This document shows, piece by piece, positions 44,739 to 52,970 of a DNA stretch of 64,000 nt; the stretch's first letter is position 1; the number at the start of each line of letters is the position of its first letter. The DNA comes from Rhizobiaceae bacterium (GTDB lineage: Bacteria > Pseudomonadota > Alphaproteobacteria > Rhizobiales > Rhizobiaceae), in the NCBI GenBank assembly GCA_023953905.1, contig JAMLJA010000001.1, positions 372,001 through 436,000 on the forward strand, read 5' to 3'. Under the pieces are notes generated by a model. It saw nothing but the letters and a program-made list of their open reading frames with translations. It ran no database searches and was not told the origin of the DNA. The position numbers and the translations under genes were made by a program.

Positions 44739-45628
44739 CGGCCCTTCGCCTCCGGGTCCGTCACATCGCGAATGCCGTCACCCAGTAGATTCACGGCAAG
44801 CACAAGCAGCATCATGGCGATGCCCGGCAGGGTGATGAGATAGGGAGAAAACAGGATGTATTGTTTGCCCTCCGCGATCATCAGTCCCCAGTCGGGCAGC
44901 GGCGGTTGCACGCCAAGCCCGAGGAACGACAGCGCCGCGGCGATCAGCACCGCATTGGCAAACTCGACCGTGGCGATCACGATGATCTGGTTGGAAATGT
45001 TGGGAAGGATATCCCGCATGATGATCGAGAAATCCGAACATCCCACTGCCCGGGCGGCGACGACAAATTCACGGTTCCGCAGTTGCAGCGTGGTTGCGCG
45101 TGCCACCACTGCAAAACGATCCCACAACAGCAGCCCCAGCACGATCACGAGCAACTGAAGCGAAGGCCCGGCGATAAAGGCGATTGCCAGCGCGATCAGG
45201 ACGGCAGGCAGCGCCAGCCTCACCATGATCAGAAAGCGCACGGCAAAATCCACACGCCCTCCGTAGAAGCCGGCAAGAATGCCCATCGTCGTTCCGATCA
45301 CGCTCGCAATGATGACGGTGGACAGCCCGATCATCAGCGAAATCCGGCCACCCCACAGCAAGCGGGCGAGGTAATCGCGACCGAGATGGTCGGTGCCTAG
45401 CGGATGCTCTGGCAGCCCCCCACTCCAGGCAGGCGGGCGCAGACGCTTTATGAGGCTTTGATCGAAGGCTTCATGTGGAACAAGGAGCGGCCCGACAAGC
45501 GCGCAAAGCACGATTAGAATGAGCAGGCCTCCGCCAACGGTCACGCCGCTGTTGGAAAACCAGCGCCGGAGGCCGTGCGCAAGATCGCTTCGCACGGGCG
45601 CCACAGCCCCGGATTCGGTCGCAGACAT
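44735..45628 (-). CDS. ABC dipeptide transporter permease (DppC-like)
   Basis: The 297-residue inner-membrane protein has an N-terminal anchor, HPLGTDHLGRDYLARLLWGGR (the DppC N-terminal signature), and the EAA loop RAVGCSDFSIIMRDILPN. About six membrane segments are present. It directly follows the DppB-type gene with no gap. Confidence 0.94.
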   Translation of the reverse strand: MSATESGAVAPVRSDLAHGLRRWFSNSGVTVGGGLLILIVLCALVGPLLVPHEAFDQSLIKRLRPPAWSGGLPEHPLGTDHLGRDYLARLLWGGRISLMIGLSTVIIASVIGTTMGILAGFYGGRVDFAVRFLIMVRLALPAVLIALAIAFIAGPSLQLLVIVLGLLLWDRFAVVARATTLQLRNREFVVAARAVGCSDFSIIMRDILPNISNQIIVIATVEFANAVLIAAALSFLGLGVQPPLPDWGLMIAEGKQYILFSPYLITLPGIAMMLLVLAVNLLGDGIRDVTDPEAKGR

Positions 45629-46546
45629 TTACTGCTCCCTCAAACGAGGGTCGAGGAATGCATGCAGCAGATCGCTGACGAAGGTCAGGATGCAATAGAT
45701 GACACCCAGAACCAGCACATTCGCCTGCACCACCGGAAAATCGGCGCGATTGATCGATTCCCAAGAAAGATATCCGAGCCCCTGAATACCAAACACGGTT
45801 TCCAGGACGACCGACCCACCGACCAGCGCACCCATCTGCACCGCAGCGATGGCGACGATCGGTATGAGGGCATTGCGAAGCGCATGCTTGACCACGACGG
45901 TGAAGGGATTGAGACCTTTGGCCTTTGCCGTCCGAATGTAGTCTGCGCGCAATGCGTCGATCATGCCTGATCGCGTGAGCCGCAGGATCGTGGGCATGGT
46001 TGCGATCGCGAGCACCAGCGTTGGCAGCACCAGATGCCGCCAGCTTTCCGCCCCGGAGACCGGCAATATGTTCAGCGTCAAACCGAAGAAGATGATCAGA
46101 AGCAAGCCGAGCCAGAAGGGAGGCATTGCCTGACCGAGAACGGCCACGGCAAGCACGGCGCGATCAAGGATGCCGTTGGGCCAAAGCGCAGACAAAGTAC
46201 CAAGCGGAAGACCGATCAGGATCGCCGCGCCCAGACCAAGCGCTCCCAGCCCCAGCGTGATGGGCAGACGCTGGGCAATGAGCGTCGAGACTTCCTCGGG
46301 AAAGAATAGCGAGCGCCCAAGGTCGCCGTGCAGCACCCGCCATGCCCAATCAAGATATTGAAGGATCAGCGATTTATCGAGGCCGTAAGCGACCCGGATC
46401 CGCTCGACATCGTCGGCCAGCGCCTCCGGCCCGGCAATGCGCAGCGCCAAATCCCCCGATGCGCGGAGCAGCACGAATCCGACGATGGACACAGCGACCA
46501 TCACTGCGAGCGAAAGCATCAACTGCCGGACGACGTAGCGAGCCAT
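45629..46546 (-). CDS. ABC dipeptide transporter permease (DppB-like)
   Basis: This inner-membrane permease of about 305 residues has the N-terminal MARYVVRQLMLSLAVM segment and the EAA loop RTAKAKGLNPFTVVVKHALRN. The ATG at 46546 has GGGAGG upstream. It is the first gene of the importer operon, 51 bases downstream of a 25-base ROK-type operator. Confidence 0.94.
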   Translation of the reverse strand: MARYVVRQLMLSLAVMVAVSIVGFVLLRASGDLALRIAGPEALADDVERIRVAYGLDKSLILQYLDWAWRVLHGDLGRSLFFPEEVSTLIAQRLPITLGLGALGLGAAILIGLPLGTLSALWPNGILDRAVLAVAVLGQAMPPFWLGLLLIIFFGLTLNILPVSGAESWRHLVLPTLVLAIATMPTILRLTRSGMIDALRADYIRTAKAKGLNPFTVVVKHALRNALIPIVAIAAVQMGALVGGSVVLETVFGIQGLGYLSWESINRADFPVVQANVLVLGVIYCILTFVSDLLHAFLDPRLREQ

Positions 46547-46596
46547 TGGCGTCGCCTCCCTCTTGAACGTCAAGGTGAGGATCAGACAGGAGGACT

Positions 46597-46621
46597 AATT
46601 TGTCAACTACCCAGACAAATT
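46597..46621 (-). promoter_or_regulatory. ROK-type operator overlapping the promoter of the dipeptide-importer operon
   Basis: On the minus strand the core reads ATTTGTC-N9-GACAAAT, with the arms extended to 8 bases (AATTTGTC/GACAAATT). The second half contains TTGACA, which fits a -35 element. The same motif with the same spacing and the same TTGACA placement occurs at 48102-48124. Confidence 0.75.
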
Positions 46622-46737
46622 TTTCTGAATTTCTCAGATGATCTCTGTCTGATCTTTTCCGACAGCCCGCAAACGATCAAATCGACCCCGTCGGGGCCGA
46701 AACGTGGATAGGATTACGAATTTCGGCAGGAGATTGA

Positions 46738-47946
46738 TCAGGGTGCCGAACGCGATGACAGTGCCGACATCCCGAAAAGCTGCGAATAGGCAAGCTCGAT
46801 GCCCGCACCAAGCGCTCCGATCAACTGCGCGCGCGGCCCCAGACTGGCCGCCTCGATACGGACAGGGATCGGCGAACAGCGCTGAAGAAAGCGCGTGACG
46901 CGCTCGATCATGGCCGGATGAACGCCGATCTGGCCCCCCATGATCACCAGCTCCGGATCAAGGATCGCCGCCACCGACGCTACTGCCAGAGCGACTAGTC
47001 TCGCCGTCTCGTCAACGACAATCTCGGCGGCCTCGCGACCTTGCTCGAGCGCATCGAATATGTCGCGCGCCGAGGCGCCCGCCTGTCCGCCATATCCCTC
47101 GAATTTGCGCGCCATCGCGGCCGCCCCCACTTCAGCCTCAAGCGGTCCGACACCGAAATTGCGCGAATCAAATGCATTCGCCCCGATCGGCAGAAAGGCG
47201 ATTTCGCCAATCGCGCCGCGACGCCCCTTGAGCAGCTTTCCATCGATAACGGCACCCATTCCGATACCCGCTCCATGCCCGAAGAACACGAAATTATCGA
47301 CGCTTTGAGCCCCACCGCGCCAACGTTCGCCGCGCGTCGCCATATCGACGGCATTCTCCACGAACAGCGGCAAACCAAGCCTTTCAGCAAGCAGACCGGT
47401 AAAGTCTATCTCCGCCATTCCGGAAATATTGGATGCCGCCAGAATGGCTCCGGTACTTTGTTGATGAACACCTGAAACGGCGATCACACCCATCCTGACG
47501 CCGCGTCTCGCAATCCCGAACCGGGCACACATTCGCGACACCAGAGCCGCGATCTGATCGATCACGTATATGCCACCGCGCCGGTCTGTTTCCTCGACGT
47601 CTTCGGCAACGACATTTCCGTTCAATGCAGCGACGGCTGCGCGCACATTGAGGCCGCCAAGGTCCACACCCATCACGTAGCAGGCGCTCTCCTGGAATTC
47701 ATAGATCGTGGCCCGACGCCCCACCGAGCCCGTCTCCTGACCGCCTTCCCGAAGCCAGCCATCGCGCACGAGATCGCGAACCACTTCAGACATTGTCTGC
47801 TTCGACAAACCGGTGATTTCGGCGAGACGGGTGCGCGTGATGGAGCCATGCTCCAACGCTGCGCTGATCACCGCTTGAACGGAGAGCTGGCGGGCGACAG
47901 GTGTCGTTGTTTCAGGCTTCTTTTTCAACGGCGTATTCCGACACAA
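46738..47946 (-). CDS. ROK family transcriptional regulator (NagC/XylR-like)
   Basis: The regulator, about 402 residues, has an N-terminal winged helix (about residues 25-75, with TRTRLAEITGLSKQTMSEVVRDL) and a ROK sugar-kinase-like domain. The kinase phosphate loop is altered (GVDLGGLNV), and the ROK zinc-binding cysteine motif after GEI is missing; the region reads GEIAFLPIGANAF. It is thus a sensor rather than an enzyme. The start is a TTG at 47946 or 47928; neither has a strong ribosome binding site. It sits between two divergent operons that share an operator motif, which it probably binds. Confidence 0.9.
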   Translation of the reverse strand: MCRNTPLKKKPETTTPVARQLSVQAVISAALEHGSITRTRLAEITGLSKQTMSEVVRDLVRDGWLREGGQETGSVGRRATIYEFQESACYVMGVDLGGLNVRAAVAALNGNVVAEDVEETDRRGGIYVIDQIAALVSRMCARFGIARRGVRMGVIAVSGVHQQSTGAILAASNISGMAEIDFTGLLAERLGLPLFVENAVDMATRGERWRGGAQSVDNFVFFGHGAGIGMGAVIDGKLLKGRRGAIGEIAFLPIGANAFDSRNFGVGPLEAEVGAAAMARKFEGYGGQAGASARDIFDALEQGREAAEIVVDETARLVALAVASVAAILDPELVIMGGQIGVHPAMIERVTRFLQRCSPIPVRIEAASLGPRAQLIGALGAGIELAYSQLFGMSALSSRSAP

Positions 47947-48101
47947 ATAGTTAGGAGCGCTGATTTAAAATTCAGGCTTTGAACCAAAGCACTGAAAAAT
48001 GAACCTCGTTCAGGGCGAAAGGTAGCAATTTGAGTTAAAATCCAAAGCCATCCAATCCTTCTTGGCTTTCTAAATCAAACCCCCGCAACGACCACGCTAG
48101 C

Positions 48102-48124
48102 ATTTGTCCGCGATGTTGACAAAT
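48102..48124 (+). promoter_or_regulatory. ROK-type operator overlapping the promoter of the Gfo/Idh-SDR-amidase operon
   Basis: ATTTGTC-CGCGATGTT-GACAAAT has perfect 7-base arms and a 9-base spacer. TTGACA at 48117-48122 fits a -35 element, with a TACGCT-like -10 seventeen bases later. It mirrors the site at 46597-46621. The surrounding 47947-48176 is AT-rich and otherwise without a gene. Confidence 0.75.
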
Positions 48125-48176
48125 ATGGAACGCCTCAATACGCTCGTCGTCAATTGGGTGGGCAAGGAGCGCATTT

Positions 48177-49277
48177 ATGACAGCCGAGCTTCGTGTTCTG
48201 GTGGTAGGATTGGGCCACATGGGAATGTCCCATGCAAGAGCCTACGAGCGCCTCGAAGGCTATCGCCTCGCAGGTCTTTGCGCCCGCGGCATAGCGGCAC
48301 GCGACGACCTTCCCCAGAGTTGGGCCGACGTTCCGCGCTTTGCGGATTTCCATGAGGCTCTGGCGCAGGTTTCGCCAGATGTCGTCGCCATCTGCACCTG
48401 GCCGAATACCCATGCGGAATACGCCATCGCTGCATTTGACGCTGGCGCACATGTCTTTCTGGAAAAGCCTATCTCTCAGACCGTGGCTGAGGCTGAAGCA
48501 GTCGTAGCCGCCGCCAAAGCAGCTGATCGCAAGCTTCTCGTCGGTATTTCGCCACCACACAGCCCCATGTGGATCAAGCTTGCCGAAGTGACGAAGACGC
48601 TGGGAAAGCCGCTCGTCATGCGAATGAATCTCAACCAGCAATCGATCGGTCCTGCCTGGAACTGGCACAAGGATCTTATGGGATCATCATCCCCGGTCGT
48701 GGATTGCGGCGTCCACTACGTCGATTTCATGTGTCAGGTCACGGGCGCGCGCCCTGTGCGTGTCCATGCCATCGGAGCACGGCTCAGCGATGAGATCGCC
48801 AGCGACATGTACAATTACGGACAGTTGCAGGTGATTTTCGACGACGGCTCGGTCGGTTGGTACGAAGCCGGCTGGGGGCCGATGATGAGCCAGACCGCTT
48901 TCATCGTAAAGGACTTCATGGGTCCCAAGGGATCGGTCAGTGTTATCGCGCCTGACATCGTGGATCCCACACCGGCTGGCGCGACCAGTGCAACCTCCTC
49001 GGAGATCAGCACCCATTCGAAGATCCGGCCGCTGCGCCTGCATCGTGCGGAGATCGGTCCCGACAACAGCCTGGTGCATGGCGATGAGGACATCGACATT
49101 CCCGAGCGGCTCGACCACACCCAGCTTTGCGAACGCAAGCAGTCGTTTCTGCTCGACGCTATCCGCAACGATCACGATCTAAGCGAGAATATGCGCCGCG
49201 CCGTCGACAGCATGAGGATCGTGATGGCCGCCGACGAGAGCATTCGAACCGGCAAATGCGTGGAACTGGACACTTAG
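48177..49277 (+). CDS. Gfo/Idh/MocA family NAD(P)-dependent oxidoreductase
   Basis: The 366-residue cytosolic dehydrogenase has the N-terminal nucleotide fold (VVGLGHMGMSHARAY), the catalytic EKPIS motif at about residue 98 and the VDCGVHYVDFM segment with the catalytic His. The family oxidises or epimerises sugars, inositols and amino-sugar derivatives. AAGGAG lies seven bases before the ATG. It begins the operon divergent from the ROK gene. Confidence 0.9.
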   Translation: MTAELRVLVVGLGHMGMSHARAYERLEGYRLAGLCARGIAARDDLPQSWADVPRFADFHEALAQVSPDVVAICTWPNTHAEYAIAAFDAGAHVFLEKPISQTVAEAEAVVAAAKAADRKLLVGISPPHSPMWIKLAEVTKTLGKPLVMRMNLNQQSIGPAWNWHKDLMGSSSPVVDCGVHYVDFMCQVTGARPVRVHAIGARLSDEIASDMYNYGQLQVIFDDGSVGWYEAGWGPMMSQTAFIVKDFMGPKGSVSVIAPDIVDPTPAGATSATSSEISTHSKIRPLRLHRAEIGPDNSLVHGDEDIDIPERLDHTQLCERKQSFLLDAIRNDHDLSENMRRAVDSMRIVMAADESIRTGKCVELDT

Positions 49278-49335
49278 TGCCGGTGCCAGCTGCGCCTTTT
49301 CATTTCATCGCCGCGCAGACGGAAGCGACAACGCC

Positions 49336-50145
49336 ATGAACATTCAACATACCAGCACATCAAACACCGTGACGACCGGCAAACTGGTTGACCGGGTTGC
49401 GGTGGTGATTGGCGCGGGACGTGGCATCGGCGCAGCCATCGCACTGCGCCTTTCAGAAGAAGGCGCTATCGTCGTGGTTGCCGATAAGGATCTTGCCCTC
49501 GCACAACAGACCGTCACGCGGATCGAGCCAGCCGGGCGCGCCTTGGCAATCTGCACGGATATCGGTGATCCCAAGGCTGCGGAGACGCTCATTGCAGATA
49601 CGGTCGGACGCTTCGGCCGGCTGGACATCGTCATCCAGAACGCAGCGATCTACCCTTGGTCGCTGATCGGTGACATCTCGGTGGAGGAATGGGATTCTGT
49701 CCTTGGCGTCAATCTCCGCAGCGCGTTCCTGACAGCGCAGGCCGCTCTTCCTCACATGCGCGGCAGCAAATCCGGACGCATGATCTTCATTTCATCGATT
49801 ACCGGACCCCGGGTTTCCAGTCCTGGTCATGCGCACTATTCGGCAAGCAAGGCAGGCATTAACGGCTTCATCAAAACGGCTGCGATAGAGTTTTCAGGCT
49901 TCGGCATCACGGTCAATGCGGTCGAGCCAGGCAATATCCTAACGGAAGGCATGAAGGCGGAACGCACGCAGAAATTCATCGACAACATGGAAGCGGCAGT
50001 TCCACTCGGGCGCCTTGGCACGCCTGAAGATGTGGCGCATGCCGTGGCGTTTTTGGCTAGCGATGAGGCAGGCTATATTACCGGGACATCGATTATCGTG
50101 GATGGTGGCCAGACGCTTCCTGAAACGAAGGATTTCCGGACATGA
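49336..50145 (+). CDS. Short-chain dehydrogenase/reductase (SDR, classical)
   Basis: The 269-residue enzyme has the cofactor motif GAGRGIG, an NAA segment (QNAAIYPW), and the catalytic Ser-Tyr-Lys set (ISSITG, YSASK). The C terminus SIIVDGGQTLPE is standard. It follows the Gfo/Idh gene by 58 bases and probably acts in the same oxidation route. Substrate unknown. Confidence 0.9.
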   Translation: MNIQHTSTSNTVTTGKLVDRVAVVIGAGRGIGAAIALRLSEEGAIVVVADKDLALAQQTVTRIEPAGRALAICTDIGDPKAAETLIADTVGRFGRLDIVIQNAAIYPWSLIGDISVEEWDSVLGVNLRSAFLTAQAALPHMRGSKSGRMIFISSITGPRVSSPGHAHYSASKAGINGFIKTAAIEFSGFGITVNAVEPGNILTEGMKAERTQKFIDNMEAAVPLGRLGTPEDVAHAVAFLASDEAGYITGTSIIVDGGQTLPETKDFRT

Positions 50146-50214
50146 CGACACGACTTACATGCCCGCAGCGCGCACCGCGAGTGCGGCGACCAGCATAGTC
50201 CGGAGAGCAGAGCA

Positions 50215-51633
50215 TTGTCAGATCTGATCGAGATGTCAGCCGTCGAGATTGTCGGCAAGCTGAAACGAAATGATGTCAGTCCGCTGGATCTCTTGGACGC
50301 GCTCGAAGCCCGTATTGCCGTCGTCAATCCCGCCATCAATGCACTGCCAACCCTGTGTTTTGACCGGGCGCGCACGCATGCAAGGAAACTGATGTCCCAG
50401 CCTGCCGAGGATCGCGGCATCCTTGCGGGCCTCCCCTTGCCGATAAAGGATCTCACGGAAGTTGCCGGAGTTCGCACGACGCATGGATCGCCCATTTACA
50501 AGGACAATGTGCCGTCTCATTCCGATATCGTCGTCGAGACCGTGGAAGGACAGGGAGGCGTCGTCTTCGCAAAATCTGCGGTTCCCGAGTTTGGAGCGGG
50601 CGGCAACACGTTCAATGAGGTATTCGGCGCCACGCTGAACCCCTGGAATACGAAGCTCTCCGTCTCGGGCTCATCGGGCGGGTCGGCTGCATCCCTTGCA
50701 ACCGGAATGGCTTGGGTCGCCCACGGCAACGACATGGGCGGCTCGCTGCGAAACCCGGCCTCCTTCTGCGGTGTCGTCGGCATCCGTCCAAGCCCCGGAC
50801 GCGTGGCGCGCAACCCCGGGGCAATGGTCGACAGCCTGCTTGGCGTCGACGGACCAATGGCGCGCACCATAGCCGACGCAGCCTTGCTCCTGGACGCGAT
50901 GTCAGGAGAGAATCCATCTGATCCCCTTTCGATGCCACGTCTTTCAACCTCTTTTCTGGATGCGGCACAAACACCCCGCCGGCCTCGGCGTATCGCCTTC
51001 AGCGCAGACCTTGGCATCACCCCTGTCGACCCGATCGTCGCTGACATCTGTCGCAGCGCCGCAGAAAAGCTCGCGCAAACAGGGGTGGAGGTGGTGGAAG
51101 CGCACCCTGATCTGCGAGAATCACACGAGGTCTTCCAGATCCTGCGCGCCTATCAATATGCGGCTGCGCACGGCCACAAACTCCGGGACTTTCCGCAGCT
51201 GCTCAAGCCCGAGATGATCTGGAATGTCGAGAAGGGTCAGAAGCTCACCGCACTCGAAATCATCGATGCGCAGGCAAAGCGCGCGCAGCTCATCGCACGA
51301 ACGGTTGAGTTCTTCCGCGACTACGACCTGCTGCTGACACCGGCGACCATCGTAGCCCCCTTCCCGGTCACCGAGCGATATGTTTCGGAATGCGCTGGCC
51401 ATCACTTCGAAACGTATATCGACTGGCTGGCCATCGCCTATGCGATCACATTGACGGCGGCACCTTGCCTGTCGATGCCTTGCGGTTTCACGCCCGATGG
51501 CCGTCCCGTGGGCCTGCAACTCGTTGCCCGCCCAAAGAATGAAATGGGCCTTCTGTCAAACGCGGCATTCATAGAAGCCGAACTGGGAGCAGCCCTGAAG
51601 ACGCCGATCCTTCCGAGGCCTTCAGCTCCATAG
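50215..51633 (+). CDS. Amidase signature family amidohydrolase
   Basis: The 472-residue enzyme has the Ser-cisSer-Lys triad: Lys in PIKDL, and the glycine-rich SGSSGGSAASLATG and GNDMGGSLRNPA segments with the two serines. It starts with TTG at 50215, supported by GGAGAG nine bases upstream. It would hydrolyse a carboxamide. Since its operon is tied to the importer/acylase operon by a shared operator, an imported amide or N-acyl compound is a reasonable substrate guess. GatA is excluded by the lack of GatB/C neighbours and by the context. Confidence 0.92.
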   Translation: MSDLIEMSAVEIVGKLKRNDVSPLDLLDALEARIAVVNPAINALPTLCFDRARTHARKLMSQPAEDRGILAGLPLPIKDLTEVAGVRTTHGSPIYKDNVPSHSDIVVETVEGQGGVVFAKSAVPEFGAGGNTFNEVFGATLNPWNTKLSVSGSSGGSAASLATGMAWVAHGNDMGGSLRNPASFCGVVGIRPSPGRVARNPGAMVDSLLGVDGPMARTIADAALLLDAMSGENPSDPLSMPRLSTSFLDAAQTPRRPRRIAFSADLGITPVDPIVADICRSAAEKLAQTGVEVVEAHPDLRESHEVFQILRAYQYAAAHGHKLRDFPQLLKPEMIWNVEKGQKLTALEIIDAQAKRAQLIARTVEFFRDYDLLLTPATIVAPFPVTERYVSECAGHHFETYIDWLAIAYAITLTAAPCLSMPCGFTPDGRPVGLQLVARPKNEMGLLSNAAFIEAELGAALKTPILPRPSAP

Positions 51634-51659
51634 AAGGCCCCGGTCGATCTGCCGGATAT

Positions 51660-52727
51660 TCATGTAAACGTCGTTTCCACCCAGACCATTGCGGCGCGCA
51701 CATCGGCAGCCGCGATTTCGCGCGGGAAGTGGCGCACATGCGGCGCCGTCATCGTGCGCTCGGAAATGACGTCATATGCCGCATCATCCGGTGCCGCCGC
51801 GAGTTCGGACAGGCTCCTCGGAAGCCCGATCCGCGCATAGAAATCCGCAAGGTTTGCAATCTCGCTCTCGGGACGGCCTTCCAGCCGAATCTGCACCAGA
51901 TTTGCATAGGCAACCTGAAATCCGTGCAGCGTTTCCGACCAGGGCTTGAGCGCCGTCAACCCTCTCGTCATGGAATGCGCGATCGACAGCCCACCGCTTT
52001 CGAAGGCCAGCCCGCTCATCAGCACCGTGGCCTCGACGACGCGCTCAAACGCTTCGTCCGGCGTTCCTCGGTCCATCGCAGCAAGTGCAGCTTCAGCCTT
52101 TTCTAGCAGCAAACCATGACAGGCACGCCCCAGAACGACCGCTGTCCACGCCGATCGCCCTCCGAAAATATTGATTCCCGATGCATTCGCGCATGCATCC
52201 GCCTCGAAGATCTTGCCAATCGCGTCGCCAATACCCGCTACGAACAATTTCTTGGGGGCGCGAGCGATGACCTCGGTATCAACGATGACGAGCGCCGGAT
52301 TGCGCTTCAGTTTCTCGACACCCAGCATCCGGTGATCCGCGTCATACATCACATAATTGTGGCTGGTCGGCGCATCCGTGGAGGCGATTGTGGGAATGGT
52401 CACGACCGTCGCTCCCGTGCGATTGGCCAGCGCCTTTCCGGCATCGATGCACTTGCCGCCGCCAGCCGCCACAATGATTGACGGATTTGCGACCTGCGCG
52501 GCAAACCGATCGATCTCCTCAGGGGTGCATTCGCCTGAGAACCGGAGTTGTTGTGCCGCTACCCCCGCCTCGCGGCAAGAGGCTTCCATCTTGGCACCGT
52601 AGCTGTCTTGAATCAGCGGGTCGAGCACGAGCACCGCTTCCGAGCCGATACGCGCGATTTCCGCACCAAGCGAGGACAATGCGCCCGGCCCTTGGACGTA
52701 ACGAGAGGGTGAACCAAAGATGATCAT
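51660..52727 (-). CDS. Iron-containing/glycerol-dehydrogenase-like polyol dehydrogenase (GldA family)
   Basis: This cytosolic NAD-dependent enzyme of about 355 residues has the GldA pattern GGGKCIDAGKALA for the cofactor and metal ligands in GIGDAIGK, SIAHSMTRG and ETLHGFQVAY. It would oxidise a small polyol at a secondary hydroxyl (glycerol, erythritol-like). The start is the ATG at 52727 with GAACCAAAG before it. It diverges from the PRISE/transketolase operon; ATGCATCAT-type repeats lie between them. Confidence 0.9.
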   Translation of the reverse strand: MIIFGSPSRYVQGPGALSSLGAEIARIGSEAVLVLDPLIQDSYGAKMEASCREAGVAAQQLRFSGECTPEEIDRFAAQVANPSIIVAAGGGKCIDAGKALANRTGATVVTIPTIASTDAPTSHNYVMYDADHRMLGVEKLKRNPALVIVDTEVIARAPKKLFVAGIGDAIGKIFEADACANASGINIFGGRSAWTAVVLGRACHGLLLEKAEAALAAMDRGTPDEAFERVVEATVLMSGLAFESGGLSIAHSMTRGLTALKPWSETLHGFQVAYANLVQIRLEGRPESEIANLADFYARIGLPRSLSELAAAPDDAAYDVISERTMTAPHVRHFPREIAAADVRAAMVWVETTFT

Positions 52728-52771
52728 GCGCGCTTGTCTCCCAAAATGCGTCGGGCCAGCACGTAACATAT

Positions 52772-52783
52772 ATCATGCATCAT
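52772..52783. promoter_or_regulatory. ATCATGCATCAT repeat, possible GntR operator
   Basis: This is an imperfect copy of the palindrome at 52862, 45 bases before the GldA-like gene, and is likely the site controlling that direction. Confidence 0.45.
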
Positions 52784-52861
52784 GCGAAAGCCGATATGCT
52801 GGATGTCGTCGCTGAGACGCGCCCCGGCATTCCAAGACAGCACGATAAACAAACATCATCC

Positions 52862-52873
52862 ATGATGCATCAT
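52862..52873. promoter_or_regulatory. Perfect palindrome ATGATGCATCAT, possible GntR operator
   Basis: The 12-base site is its own reverse complement. It is 98 bases upstream of the PRISE-type SDR and is repeated in variant form at 52772 and 63196. Confidence 0.6.
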
Positions 52874-52970
52874 ACTTGTCATCAATTCTCCGGCCCGCTA
52901 CTATGGTGTTCGGAAAGCGGAGGAAGCGCCGACACTTTTGCGTCGACGCCACGTTACCCGGAGGAACTGA

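Noticed and set aside
46685..46700. Possible hairpin after the ROK gene (CCCC-N3-GGGG)
   Set aside because: The stem is only four to five bases, with no T-run; too weak to call a terminator.
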